Shown: positions 10,184 to 20,043, counted from the first letter of the stretch. The stretch: DNA of 37,567 bases from Prevotellaceae bacterium (GCA_031270845.1 JAISXF010000001.1:1-37567); one strand, 5' to 3'. Translations and numbers: made by a program. The notes: a model not told the origin generated them from the sequence alone.

Positions 10184-11119
10184 CTATTCAATGATAAACG
10201 TTACCGTCTGGCGGTCTTTGTATTTGCCCTTGCCGTGGACAGTACAGGAAGCATTGCCGGGTTTGATATTCTTATTGAAGGTCAGGTTAAAGTCCTTGCC
10301 GAGTTCGAGCTTCTCCTCCTCAGTGTCCGACACCGGGTAATACACGTTGGGCAGCGGCGTAATAGCCAACCCTGTATATGCCTGATGGGGAATATCATCA
10401 AGGCGGGCATGGGCTATATTGTGCTTCGCGCGGTGGAACTCCTCATTGAGACGCTCAATTTCGCCGTTGAGCGTGCCGATGAAAGTAATCATACCCTGGT
10501 TCCCCGTGATGGAGTAGGCATCCGCGACCGTAGTAATCTTATGATAAACACCCTCGATGCCTTTACGCACGACAGGGAAGGTGTCCTCCGGCTTCTGGTT
10601 CTCAATGAGCGAGCGCTGCGCAAGAAGCCCGCGAAACTCGTTGAACGCCGAGTTAATATTCGCCACCAGCGTACCTACTCCCAGCGTCGTAACGGCCGCC
10701 GCATAGTCCCCCTGCAAGTGCGTGAGAATGGCGCGTATGTCACCCGACTGGTCATCATACGACTTGCTATACACCTTGCCATAGCTGTGCAGCATGTTAT
10801 ACAACGACGTCGCCGCCGCAGCAACAGGCGCGCTTGTACTGTATTCGAGCGCGCGTGCCTGCATGTTCAGCGCCACCAGCGTTCTGTCGAGCTTGGTGTC
10901 GGTCTGGGCTATCTGCACCGTCAGCACGCTGCGGCGCACCCACTCCATGAGCGCCAGCTCCCGCGCCAGCCAGCCGTTGAACTCAACGGTGAGGGGCGCC
11001 AGAATTTCCCGCACCGGTTCGGTGGCGGCGGTAATCATAGCGGCTACATACGCGCAATAGTCATAATGAGCGGCATTAGGAAGGTTCTTAAAGAGAAGAG
11101 CATTGAATGTTGTGTTCAT
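10184..11119 (-). CDS. DUF6261-like protein, paralog 1, with C-terminal Ig-like module
   Basis: Same architecture as 35118..36077: helical N-terminus, RKGIEGVYHKI, then AYTG...LGKDFNLTFNKNIKPGNASCTVHGKGKYKDRQTVTFIIE. Confidence 0.75.
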   Translation of the reverse strand: MNTTFNALLFKNLPNAAHYDYCAYVAAMITAATEPVREILAPLTVEFNGWLARELALMEWVRRSVLTVQIAQTDTKLDRTLVALNMQARALEYSTSAPVAAAATSLYNMLHSYGKVYSKSYDDQSGDIRAILTHLQGDYAAAVTTLGVGTLVANINSAFNEFRGLLAQRSLIENQKPEDTFPVVRKGIEGVYHKITTVADAYSITGNQGMITFIGTLNGEIERLNEEFHRAKHNIAHARLDDIPHQAYTGLAITPLPNVYYPVSDTEEEKLELGKDFNLTFNKNIKPGNASCTVHGKGKYKDRQTVTFIIE

Positions 11120-11160
11120 AACAGTGTTTTTTTTAATGATTATTTTGTATTGGAACTGTA

Positions 11161-11601
11161 TTATATAGTATGTTGTTTTTTTAAAGTGGATACGGCAACC
11201 GACACAGTACTTTTTGTTCCTGACGACGTCGAGACATCATCCGACATAGTACTTTTTCTTCCCGACGACGTCGGGACGAAAAAAGACATAGTACTTTCGT
11301 CTCCCGACGACGTCGAGACATCATCCGACATAGTACTTTCGTCTCCCGACGACGTCGAGACAAAAAAAGACATGGTACTTTCGTCTCCCGACGACGTCGA
11401 GACAAAAAAAGACATGGTACTTTTTGTTCCCAACGTCGTCGAGACAAAAAAAGATAGGATACTTTCGTCTCCCAACGTCGTCGTCAGACCAATCGAGCAC
11501 ATCAATTGAAACGCCGACGCCGTCAAAACGCCAACCGCTGCCGTCGGCTTTCCCGCGACCCGCCTCGGTTTCCCTTCTATTATGCTATACTGATACGCCA
11601 T
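11161..11601 (-). CDS. Possible small 14-aa-repeat protein encoded by array B
   Basis: ATG at 11601 after a minus-strand TATCTTTG box (11631-11624); MAYQYSIIEGKPRRVAGKPTAAVGV... then FFVSTSSGDESTMS repeats to the stop at 11161. May be non-coding. Confidence 0.35.
   Translation of the reverse strand: MAYQYSIIEGKPRRVAGKPTAAVGVLTASAFQLMCSIGLTTTLGDESILSFFVSTTLGTKSTMSFFVSTSSGDESTMSFFVSTSSGDESTMSDDVSTSSGDESTMSFFVPTSSGRKSTMSDDVSTSSGTKSTVSVAVSTLKKQHTI
11201..11494. repeat. Array B: seven tandem 42-bp repeats
   Basis: Units start at 11201, 11243, 11285, 11327, 11369, 11411 and 11453; e.g. GACATAGTACTTTCGTCTCCCGACGACGTCGAGACAAAAAAA. Confidence 0.97.
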
Positions 11602-11707
11602 CTTTTTTCTATCTTTGAGACCACAAAGATATGCATTCCCCACGATACAAATGTTACCTGAATGTTAAATCTTTCATTTTCTCAAAATATTTTTTAAACC
11701 GACCGCC

Positions 11708-13426
11708 TTATTTATATTGCCACGCTTTTTCGACGGCCTCATTGATGTGGCTGCATATATAATAATCACCGAGTTCGGCGGCGAAACCCGACTTCTCAAT
11801 CGTTTTCCGAACCTCCGGGCGAACCCCCGACAGGATAAGCTGTATCTTCTCGCGCTGCGAGCGTTTCCACAGGTTGCGCAGGTTGTGCAACCCGGTGGAG
11901 TCGATAAACGGCACCTTGCGCATCCGGATGATACGAAGCCGCGTGCGCTTCTGCTTGCCACTCAGGTCAAACTCGTCAAACTTGTTGGCTATGCCAAAGA
12001 AAAACGGTCCGTTAATCTCATACACTTCCACGCCCTCAGGCAGATGCAGCGTCTCGGCGTCGCTGTACTCGTCGCTCTCGCTGTTTTTAATCTCGTCGCT
12101 GATGACCGAGATGGTCGAAGTCTCCGTTATACGCTTTACGAAGAGAAGAATAGCCATCAGCAAACCGATTTCAATGGCTATCGTCAAATCGAAGACGACG
12201 GTCAAAAAGAATGTTACAACCAGCACGATAACGTCGGAGCGCGGATTGCGCAGTAACAGGCGGAACGAGCGCCATTCGCTCATATTATAGGCCACCATAA
12301 TCAGCACCCCCGCAAGGCAGGCGAGGGGGATATGTACGGCCAGGGGCATCAAAAATAAATAAATAAGCAGCAAAAATACGGCATGGACAAGGCCGGCGAC
12401 GGGGGTGCGCCCGCCGTTGTTGATGTTGGTCATCGTCCGCGCAATAGCGCCGGTCGCCGGAATGCCGCCGAAGAAGGGCGTGACGACATTGGCCACCCCC
12501 TGGGCAATGAGTTCTGTATTAGCATGATGTTTCTTGCCCGTAACGCCATCGGCGACCATTGCCGAAAGGAGCGACTCGATAGCGCCGAGGATGGCTATCG
12601 TAAACGCAGGCGGGATGAGTAACGTGATGGTCTCCATCGTTATCGTCGGCGTCTCGGGGCGGGGCAGCGGGGCGCCGCCGGCAAGTTCGGGAAACCGGCT
12701 GCCGATGGTGTCGAGGGGTATCCCAAAAAACGATTCGAGGGCGAGGCCGCCGCCGGTCATCGCCACAATCGCCACCAGGGAGCCGGGAATGCGGCGTGTA
12801 ACCTTCGGCCAAAGGGCTATGATAGCGACCGTTAGCGCCCCCACCCCCAGCGCCGCCGCGTGCGCATCGCCGATATGGCGGATATAGAATATCCATTTGT
12901 CAATAAATTCGGCCGGCACCGCCCCCGCATCAAGGCCCATAAAATCCTTTAACTGCGACGAAAAGATGACCACCGCTATCCCGCTCGTGAAGCCGACAAC
13001 GATGGGATAGGGGATAAATTTTATCACACTGCCGAGTTTTAACACGCCCATCAGGATGAGCATGATACCGGCCAGGACGGTAGCGATAATGAGGCCGCTC
13101 ATGCCGAACTTGGCGACAATGCCGTAAACGATGACGATGAACGCGCCCGTCGGCCCGCCGATTTGGACATGACTGCCGCCGAGGAACGAAATGATAAACC
13201 CGGCGATGATGGCCGTAATCAGCCCCTGCTGCGGCGAGACGCCGGAGGCAATCCCGAAGGCAATCGCCAGCGGGATGGCCACCACGCCGACGATTAGTCC
13301 CGCTATCAGGTCCGACATGAAGCCCTTACGGCTGTAACGGCGGTGTTTGATTAACGCGAAAAATTTCGGTTGGAACACCGCCCGAAGCGTATCTTTAAGC
13401 ATTCGACGGTTCATAATTATTGACAT
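11708..13426 (-). CDS. SulP-family inorganic anion transporter with STAS domain
   Basis: DLIAGLIVGVVAIPLAIAFGIASGVSPQQGL, GGSHVQIGGPTGAF; C-terminal STAS domain (VPFIDSTGLHNLRNL). Confidence 0.93.
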   Translation of the reverse strand: MSIIMNRRMLKDTLRAVFQPKFFALIKHRRYSRKGFMSDLIAGLIVGVVAIPLAIAFGIASGVSPQQGLITAIIAGFIISFLGGSHVQIGGPTGAFIVIVYGIVAKFGMSGLIIATVLAGIMLILMGVLKLGSVIKFIPYPIVVGFTSGIAVVIFSSQLKDFMGLDAGAVPAEFIDKWIFYIRHIGDAHAAALGVGALTVAIIALWPKVTRRIPGSLVAIVAMTGGGLALESFFGIPLDTIGSRFPELAGGAPLPRPETPTITMETITLLIPPAFTIAILGAIESLLSAMVADGVTGKKHHANTELIAQGVANVVTPFFGGIPATGAIARTMTNINNGGRTPVAGLVHAVFLLLIYLFLMPLAVHIPLACLAGVLIMVAYNMSEWRSFRLLLRNPRSDVIVLVVTFFLTVVFDLTIAIEIGLLMAILLFVKRITETSTISVISDEIKNSESDEYSDAETLHLPEGVEVYEINGPFFFGIANKFDEFDLSGKQKRTRLRIIRMRKVPFIDSTGLHNLRNLWKRSQREKIQLILSGVRPEVRKTIEKSGFAAELGDYYICSHINEAVEKAWQYK

Positions 13427-15438
13427 CTTTTAGCAAATTCAATCGCCTGCGCGTTGCCTAACCGCGCCGCCCGCCGATAGCATTCGCAGGCCTCGTCGCG
13501 GCGCGAGACGGCCTCATACATCTGCGCCAAATTCATTATGGCAGTAACATTGTCGGGCTCATGTTCAATCAAAACCAGCAGGTCGCGAATGCCTCCCTGC
13601 GTGTCTCCCAGATAAAACTGCGCGATACCGCGCGGCATCAACAACTCCTGCCTGTCGGGATTGTTTGTATAAAGACTGTCGGCATACCGCATCGCGTCGT
13701 CATAGCGGCGCATCGCAATGAGGCATTCGAGCTTAAGCTCGCTCGCACTGTTATACATATCAACCCTGTCGGGCGGCTTCCGAAGCAGGGTTTCGGTCGT
13801 AACGAGCGCACTGTCGGGCTGTTGTAAATTGTAAAATATCGACGCCTTAGTCATATAATAATTGTCAATCGCGTTGATACGCAACAGTTCATTGATGCCC
13901 TTCAAGGCTTCGGGGTAGCGCTGCGCGGCGAGGTAGAGGTTGGTCTGGAAGCCGAGGGCGGTTTCGTCGCCCGGCAGCAGGCGGATTATCTTTTCGGCGG
14001 TGCGCAACGCATTTTCCACATCCCCCGACATCATGTAGCCGCCGGTGAGTTCATACAGTGGCGTAGCGTGTTGCGGGTACTTGCTGTGCGCGTCGCCGAA
14101 GAGGGTTATCGCATCGCGGAACACGCCGATACGCGTATGCGTCATCGGTATCAAGCAAAAAATAAAGCCGGCCGCCGCCATACAGAAGACCGGGTACGCC
14201 CGACGGCGCCACAGCCCCCGATGCGTCGAGAAATAGTCATACAACCACGCCACGAAAAAAACAACGGCCGTCATAGCTACATAAAAATACCTGTCGGCAG
14301 CGATAGTGCCCAGCATCGGCGCGAGCCGCATCGCCGAGACTAACGCCGCGATATAGAACAGCATCGCGAACCCCAGCGGGCGACGGAGCGCCCTGTTCCG
14401 CCATATCAGCAACCCGATGGCCGGCAGGATGAACGGCAGCACGTAAAAATCCCACGAAAGTGGCAGATTCGACGCAAACGGATGCGGATACGGCAACGCC
14501 AGATTGACGGGAAAGACGAACTTGGCCAGATAAAAAGTGAGGGGGTAGATAAGGATGACGAAGTTATCTATCCCCGAAAAGTGTTTGAGCACATCGCTGA
14601 GCGGCATGGAGTGTTCGCTGCGCAAAAGGATGGCCGATATGCCCAGCGCCAGCGCTCCCGCAAAGAAGGGCGCTTTCTCAAGCAGCACGCGCCACGAGAA
14701 GATTTTTCGGCGGTAGAACCAGTCGAGCGCCAGCAGCGCCAGCGGAAACGTAAAGGCCGAAGCCTTCGACAGCGCCGAGAGCGCAAAAAACAGGAAGACA
14801 ACCCACAACCGCTGCAACCGCAACCCCCCGCGCAGGTAGCGGATGTAAACGATAAGGCCGGCGAGGTAGAAGCCGGCGTAGAGCAAATCGCCGCGCCCGG
14901 TGAGCCACACCGCGGCTTCGGCGTTCATCGGATGCAGGGCAAAGAGCAGCGCCGCGATGCCCGCGCCCCAGGCATTGGGTACCAGCAGAAAGATGAGAAC
15001 AAAGACGAGCGCCACATTAATAATATGGTACAGCATCGAAAAGAAGTGGTAGCCCGCCGGATTGGCCGCCGAGAACATGTAGTCGATGGCGTGGGAAATC
15101 ATCTTCACCGGGCAGTACATCGCATGATAGGCCTGGGTAAAAAACTTCGGCACCGACGCCATCGAGCGAATGTCGGCGTTCTCGACGATGATAACATAAT
15201 CGTCGCCCGCGACGAAATTATTACGCATCGACGGCCAATATACAATAGCCGTAAGCAGCAGGATACCTGCCAATATATAATACCGGTACCGGTTCGCCGC
15301 CGGCGCCGAGGCCGACCTCATAGCCGGTTGCACCCGCCCTTTCGGGGCTGTTTTTTCTGCCCTCGCCGGCCCCGCCGACGCCGCCGACGCCGCTGCCGAC
15401 GGCTTTCTTTTTTGTGATGGATACTTTTTTGCTGTCAT
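13417..15438 (-). CDS. Multi-pass membrane protein with C-terminal TPRs (TMTC/PMT glycosyltransferase-like)
   Basis: PSMRNNFVAGDD near the first TM segment, many TM helices, C-terminal TPR-like repeats; overlaps the SulP start by 10 nt. Confidence 0.75.
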   Translation of the reverse strand: MTAKKYPSQKRKPSAAASAASAGPARAEKTAPKGRVQPAMRSASAPAANRYRYYILAGILLLTAIVYWPSMRNNFVAGDDYVIIVENADIRSMASVPKFFTQAYHAMYCPVKMISHAIDYMFSAANPAGYHFFSMLYHIINVALVFVLIFLLVPNAWGAGIAALLFALHPMNAEAAVWLTGRGDLLYAGFYLAGLIVYIRYLRGGLRLQRLWVVFLFFALSALSKASAFTFPLALLALDWFYRRKIFSWRVLLEKAPFFAGALALGISAILLRSEHSMPLSDVLKHFSGIDNFVILIYPLTFYLAKFVFPVNLALPYPHPFASNLPLSWDFYVLPFILPAIGLLIWRNRALRRPLGFAMLFYIAALVSAMRLAPMLGTIAADRYFYVAMTAVVFFVAWLYDYFSTHRGLWRRRAYPVFCMAAAGFIFCLIPMTHTRIGVFRDAITLFGDAHSKYPQHATPLYELTGGYMMSGDVENALRTAEKIIRLLPGDETALGFQTNLYLAAQRYPEALKGINELLRINAIDNYYMTKASIFYNLQQPDSALVTTETLLRKPPDRVDMYNSASELKLECLIAMRRYDDAMRYADSLYTNNPDRQELLMPRGIAQFYLGDTQGGIRDLLVLIEHEPDNVTAIMNLAQMYEAVSRRDEACECYRRAARLGNAQAIEFAKRCQ

Positions 15439-15496
15439 AGTAAATAGCCAATAAAAAATTAATAAAGAATTGTTTTAGAAATAATACGTAACGCGG

Positions 15497-16582
15497 TTAC
15501 GCATGTATTTTTTGTAAAAAATCATCAAAGAGAAATTCCGTGTCGGTGGGGCCGCTGGTGGCTTCGGGGTGAAACTGGGCGGAGAAAAACGGTTTGGTAC
15601 GATGCCGGATGCCTTCGTTCGTACCGTCGTTCATATTGACGAACAGCGGCTCCCAGTCGCTGCCGAGCGTCGCCGCATCGACCGCATAACCATGGTTCTG
15701 CGACGTTATAAAACAGCGGTTGGTACCCACTAAGCGCACCGGCTGGTTATGGCTGCGGTGGCCGTACTTCATCTTGTAAGTAGCGGCTCCTCCGGCTTTT
15801 GCGAGGAGCTGATTGCCCATACAAATCCCAAACACCGGCCTCGTGTCGGCCAGCGCCCGCCGGATATGCTCGACGGTGGCGCCGCAATAATCGGGATTGC
15901 CGGGGCCGTTGGAGATAAACAGGCCGTCGTAGGCAAGCGTATGGAAATCATAGTCCCACGGCACACGGATAACCGTTACGCCGCGCCGCTGCAGGCACCG
16001 GATAATATTATGCTTGATGCCGCAATCGACGAGCACGATTTTCGTCGCGCCGCCGGCGTAGGTAATCACCTCGCGGCAGCTGCCTTTGGCGACCATGTTT
16101 TCGCTGTCGGGGTTGTCGAAGGGACTGTCGTCGGCGGCTCCGTCGCCGGGTATGATTTTCCCCAGCAGCGTGCCGCGGTCGCGGAGCATCTTGGTGAGCG
16201 CGCGCGTGTCGATGCCGCACAGGCCGGGGATGCGGTGTTCGCAGAGCCACTCGTGCAGGCTCTTCCGGGCGCGCCAGTGGCTGTGCTCGTGCGTATAGTC
16301 CGACACCACGAGCCCCCGCACGTGGATATGCTCGCTTTCATAATTGTTTGAAAGATGATTGACGATGTGGTTGTCGAGCACGCCGTAGCTCCCGACAATC
16401 GGATAGGTAATCACTAATATCTGACCGATATAGGAAGGGTCGGTCAGGCTTTCGGGGTAGCCCACCATGGCGGTGTTGAAGACCACCTCACCCGAAGCTG
16501 CCGTCGCGCTGCCGAACGACCGCCCGCGGAACACCGTCCCGTTCTCTAAAACCAAAGCTGTTGGGGTTGCAAATGATGCCAT
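15497..16582 (-). CDS. carA: Carbamoyl-phosphate synthase small subunit
   Basis: FNTAMVGYPESLTDPSYIGQILVITYPIVGSYG; class I amidotransferase VFGICMGNQLLA; SQNHGYAVD. Confidence 0.96.
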   Translation of the reverse strand: MASFATPTALVLENGTVFRGRSFGSATAASGEVVFNTAMVGYPESLTDPSYIGQILVITYPIVGSYGVLDNHIVNHLSNNYESEHIHVRGLVVSDYTHEHSHWRARKSLHEWLCEHRIPGLCGIDTRALTKMLRDRGTLLGKIIPGDGAADDSPFDNPDSENMVAKGSCREVITYAGGATKIVLVDCGIKHNIIRCLQRRGVTVIRVPWDYDFHTLAYDGLFISNGPGNPDYCGATVEHIRRALADTRPVFGICMGNQLLAKAGGAATYKMKYGHRSHNQPVRLVGTNRCFITSQNHGYAVDAATLGSDWEPLFVNMNDGTNEGIRHRTKPFFSAQFHPEATSGPTDTEFLFDDFLQKIHA

Positions 16583-16620
16583 AGAATGATGATATGATTT
16601 TATTTTCTTAATTTTGTCTG

Positions 16621-16628
16621 CAAATGTA
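16621..16628 (-). promoter_or_regulatory. -7 box for carA
   Basis: CAAATGTA on + is TACATTTG on -, 39 nt upstream of the carA ATG. Confidence 0.55.
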
Positions 16629-16646
16629 CAAAAAAATTACTACACC

Positions 16647-17285
16647 ATGCAAACAACCCTGCCCCCTCCGGTGGTGATCCTCGCCGACGGCGCCTTCCCT
16701 GCGCACAGCGTTCCGTTGCGCCGGCTCTCTGAGGCCGGCACGGTGGTATGCTGCGACGGCGCCGCCGTCAAGCTCCTTGCCGCCGACCGCCTCCCCGACC
16801 ACATCGTCGGCGACCTCGACACCCTGCCCGACGCCCTGTCGCGCCGCTTCTCCGACCGCCTCCACCACGACCCCTCGCAGGCCACCAACGACCTCACCAA
16901 GGCCGTCAACTTTTGCCTTCTCCGGCATGTCGAGGCGCTAACCATCGTCGGGGCCAGCGGCCTGCGCGAAGACCACACCCTCGCCAACATCTCCCTGCTG
17001 GCCGATTACGCCGCGCAGTGCCGCGTCGAAATGATAACCGACTACGGCACGTTTGTCGCCCTGCGCGCCCCGGCCACGCTCGATAGCTTTGCCGGGCAGC
17101 AGGTCTCGGTCTTTTCGCTCACGCCTGCCGCCACGGTGTCGTCCGCCGGCCTTCGGTACCCCCTGTGCAACCGGCGCTTAACAAGCTGGTGGACGGGCTC
17201 GCTGAATGAAGCTCTCGGCGCCTCCTTCTCCCTGCGCTTCCACAGCGGCCTGTTCATTGTCTTCCGCCAGCACAGGACACTTTGA
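16647..17285 (+). CDS. Thiamine pyrophosphokinase
   Basis: ILADGAFP, CCDGAAVKLL, DHIVGDLDTLPD, TNDLTKAVNFCL, IVGASGLREDHTLANI are characteristic of TPK. Confidence 0.88.
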   Translation: MQTTLPPPVVILADGAFPAHSVPLRRLSEAGTVVCCDGAAVKLLAADRLPDHIVGDLDTLPDALSRRFSDRLHHDPSQATNDLTKAVNFCLLRHVEALTIVGASGLREDHTLANISLLADYAAQCRVEMITDYGTFVALRAPATLDSFAGQQVSVFSLTPAATVSSAGLRYPLCNRRLTSWWTGSLNEALGASFSLRFHSGLFIVFRQHRTL

Positions 17286-17287
17286 AT

Positions 17288-17480
17288 AATTACGGATTAC
17301 GAATTACGAATTACGTTTTGCGAATAAATAATGATGGACTGCGTATTGCGAATGAATAATTACGAATTACGAATTACGGATTGCGTATTGCGGATTACGT
17401 TTGCGCATGAATAACTATGGTTTGCGCATGGCGAATTGTGTTTGTTATAATCCGTAATTCGTAATTCGTAATTCGTAATT
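17288..17480. repeat. Array F: degenerate TTACGAA heptamer repeats with inverted copy
   Basis: AATTACGAATTACGAATTACGGATT (17358-17382) is the exact reverse complement of 17449-17473; a related direct copy lies at 17288-17315. Confidence 0.92.
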
Positions 17481-17493
17481 AAAAAAAATTAGC

Positions 17494-17501
17494 TACATTT
17501 G
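17494..17501 (+). promoter_or_regulatory. -7 box for pheT
   Basis: TACATTTG 27 nt upstream of the pheT ATG. Confidence 0.5.
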
Positions 17502-17527
17502 GCGTCTTATTTTAAAAAAATGATAGC

Positions 17528-19975
17528 ATGAAAATATCGTACAACTGGCTTAAAGACTACGTACCGCTTTGCGAAACGCCTGAACGCACGGCGGAAATTC
17601 TCACCTCCGTCGGGCTGGAGGTCGAGGCTATGGAGACGCACGAGGCGGTGCGCGGCGGCCTGCGGGGCGTAGTGGTGGGCGAGGTCCTCACGTGCACGCC
17701 GCACCCCGATGCCGACAAATTGCGCATCACGACGGTTGATGTCGGCACCGGCGAACCGCTGCAAATTGTCTGCGGAGCGCCCAATGTGGCCGTCGGGCAG
17801 AAAGTGCCGGTGGCCGTAGTCGGTACCACGCTGTATGGCGCCGACGGGGCGGAATGGAAAATCAAAAAATCGAAACTGCGCGGCGTGGAGTCATGGGGTA
17901 TGATTTGCGCGGAGGATGAGCTGGGGCTGGGCACGAACCACGAGGGCATTATGGTGCTTGATGCGGTAATACGTCCCGGCACGCCCCTGGGCGAGGCGCT
18001 GTCGATAGAAGCCGATACGGTCTTTGAAATCGGGCTGACGCCGAATCGTGTAGATGCGGCCTCGCACACAGGCGTCGCCCGCGACCTGGCGGCGTACCTG
18101 AACCTTCCGCTGCACTCGCCGCTGAAGGTTGCCGGCAGCGGTTATCTCCGTCGGGGTGGGGGGTGCGGTATTGCCGTCAGGGTCGAAAACAACGACGCCT
18201 GCCCGCGCTATACGGGCGTTACGATTCGCGGCGTTACTGTCGGCCCCTCGCCCGAATGGCTGCAAAAGCGCCTGACGGCTATCGGCGTGCGGACGATTAA
18301 TAATATAGTGGACATTACCAACTACGTCCTGCACGAAACCGGCCAGCCCCTCCATGCCTTTGATGCCGGCCGGATTGCCGGCGGCGAAGTGATTGTCAAA
18401 ACCTGCCCCGAGGGTACGACATTCGTTACGCTCGATGGCACCGAGCGGATATTGAGTGCCCACGATTTGATGATTTGCAACGCCCGCGAGCCGATGTGTA
18501 TCGGCGGCGTATTCGGCGGACAGGCGCACGGCGTAACCGAAGCCACCGTCGATGTGTTCCTCGAGAGCGCGTATTTCAATCCGGTATGGATTCGCAAAAC
18601 CGCCCGCCGGCACGGATTAAGCACCGATGCGTCGTTCCGCTATGAACGCGGCGCTGACCCGCAGGCAACGCCGGCCGCCCTGTGCCGCGCGGCGGCGTTG
18701 ATTATGGAAATAGCCGGCGGCAGTGTGGCCGGCGAGATTATTGATATATATCCCGCGCCGGTGTCGCCGGCGGTGGTGTCACTGCATTTCGACCGTATCC
18801 GACGGCTAATAGGCAAACGCATCGACCGTGACACCATCACCGGAATTCTGCAGCGGCTCGAGTTCGACATCATGGACTCGACCGTCGATGGGCTGGTGGT
18901 GGCCGTGCCTACCTGCCGTGTCGATGTAACGCGCGAGTGTGATGTGGTCGAAGAAATTCTGCGCATCTACGGCTACAATAATGTCGAAATCCCTGCACAA
19001 ACCACCCTCTCGATAGCGTCCGGCGTGCATACGCCGAAGGAAACGATGCAACAGACGGTGTCGGATTACTTGGTGAGCAACGGTTTTTATGAAATGATGA
19101 ATAATTCTCTTACCCGCGCGGAGTATTATAGATCACTGCTGACCTTCCCCGAAAGCCGGGCGGTGCGCATCCTCAATCCCCTGAGCAGTGATTTGAACGT
19201 GATGCGGCAGACACTGCTTTTCGGCGGGCTGGAGTCCATCGCCCGCAACAGCCACCGCCAGCAGTCCGATGTGAAATTATTTGAATGGGGCTCCTGCTAT
19301 GCCTTCAACGCCGGCGCCGACGGCGACCCTCTGAAGGCCTATGTCGAAACCTGGCAGGTAGCCCTCTTTACCACGGGCTTTGTGTCGCCGCAGCATTGGC
19401 GCACGCCGCAGGAACGCTCGGATTTCTTTTACCTCAAAGGCTTTGTCGAAGGCATCCTGCGCCGCTTCGGTATCGACATCTTCCGGTTAGAAACGGCTGC
19501 CGCGCCGCCCGACCTGTTTGCCGAAGGCATTCAATACAGCCGGAAAGGGCGCGTATGCGCGATGGTGGGCACCGTGTCGGCGGCGCAGCGGGCGGCCTTT
19601 GACATCCGGCAACCGGTGTATGCAGCGGAAATTTCCGGCGACTGGCTGCTGAAAGCCCTTCGGGACGTGCGGGTACGGTATGCGGAGCTGCCCAAATTCC
19701 CCGAAGTGCGGCGCGACCTGGCGCTGGTTGTCGATGAGGCCGTAACCTATGCGCAATTGCGCGACGTAGCGTTTGGCGCTGAGCGGAACCTGCTGCAGCG
19801 CGTCAATCTGTTCGATGTGTATCGCGGCGACAAATTGCCGCAAGGAAAAAAACAGTATGCCCTGAGTTTTGTATTGCAGGATAAGGAAAAAACGCTTACC
19901 GACCAGCATATAGAGCACATCATGGACACCCTGCTGAAGGCTTTTGAACAGCATTTCGCCGCCACACTGAGGTGA
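17528..19975 (+). CDS. pheT: Phenylalanine--tRNA ligase beta subunit
   Basis: MKISYNWLKDYVPL, EMR/tRNA-binding domain CTPHPDADKLRITTVDVG, B3/B4 and FDX-ACB C-terminus. Confidence 0.97.
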   Translation: MKISYNWLKDYVPLCETPERTAEILTSVGLEVEAMETHEAVRGGLRGVVVGEVLTCTPHPDADKLRITTVDVGTGEPLQIVCGAPNVAVGQKVPVAVVGTTLYGADGAEWKIKKSKLRGVESWGMICAEDELGLGTNHEGIMVLDAVIRPGTPLGEALSIEADTVFEIGLTPNRVDAASHTGVARDLAAYLNLPLHSPLKVAGSGYLRRGGGCGIAVRVENNDACPRYTGVTIRGVTVGPSPEWLQKRLTAIGVRTINNIVDITNYVLHETGQPLHAFDAGRIAGGEVIVKTCPEGTTFVTLDGTERILSAHDLMICNAREPMCIGGVFGGQAHGVTEATVDVFLESAYFNPVWIRKTARRHGLSTDASFRYERGADPQATPAALCRAAALIMEIAGGSVAGEIIDIYPAPVSPAVVSLHFDRIRRLIGKRIDRDTITGILQRLEFDIMDSTVDGLVVAVPTCRVDVTRECDVVEEILRIYGYNNVEIPAQTTLSIASGVHTPKETMQQTVSDYLVSNGFYEMMNNSLTRAEYYRSLLTFPESRAVRILNPLSSDLNVMRQTLLFGGLESIARNSHRQQSDVKLFEWGSCYAFNAGADGDPLKAYVETWQVALFTTGFVSPQHWRTPQERSDFFYLKGFVEGILRRFGIDIFRLETAAAPPDLFAEGIQYSRKGRVCAMVGTVSAAQRAAFDIRQPVYAAEISGDWLLKALRDVRVRYAELPKFPEVRRDLALVVDEAVTYAQLRDVAFGAERNLLQRVNLFDVYRGDKLPQGKKQYALSFVLQDKEKTLTDQHIEHIMDTLLKAFEQHFAATLR

Positions 19976-20043
19976 ACGCAAAATTTTCTTTTCGAACATT
20001 GATAGAATCTACATATCGAAAATCCGTTATTGTGCTATAAGAA

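Noticed and set aside
10136-11509. 457-aa plus-strand ORF across the DUF6261-like gene and array B
   Set aside because: Antisense to a paralog-supported gene; low-complexity composition and array read-through keep it open.
14482-15417. 311-aa plus-strand ORF
   Set aside because: Arg/Gln-rich antisense shadow of the TPR membrane protein.
15497-16582. CarA GICMGNQ instead of GICLGHQ as a catalytic oddity
   Set aside because: The nucleophile Cys is retained and, from recollection, this variant is common in Bacteroidetes CarA.
17891-18613. 240-aa minus-strand ORF within pheT
   Set aside because: Antisense shadow of pheT.
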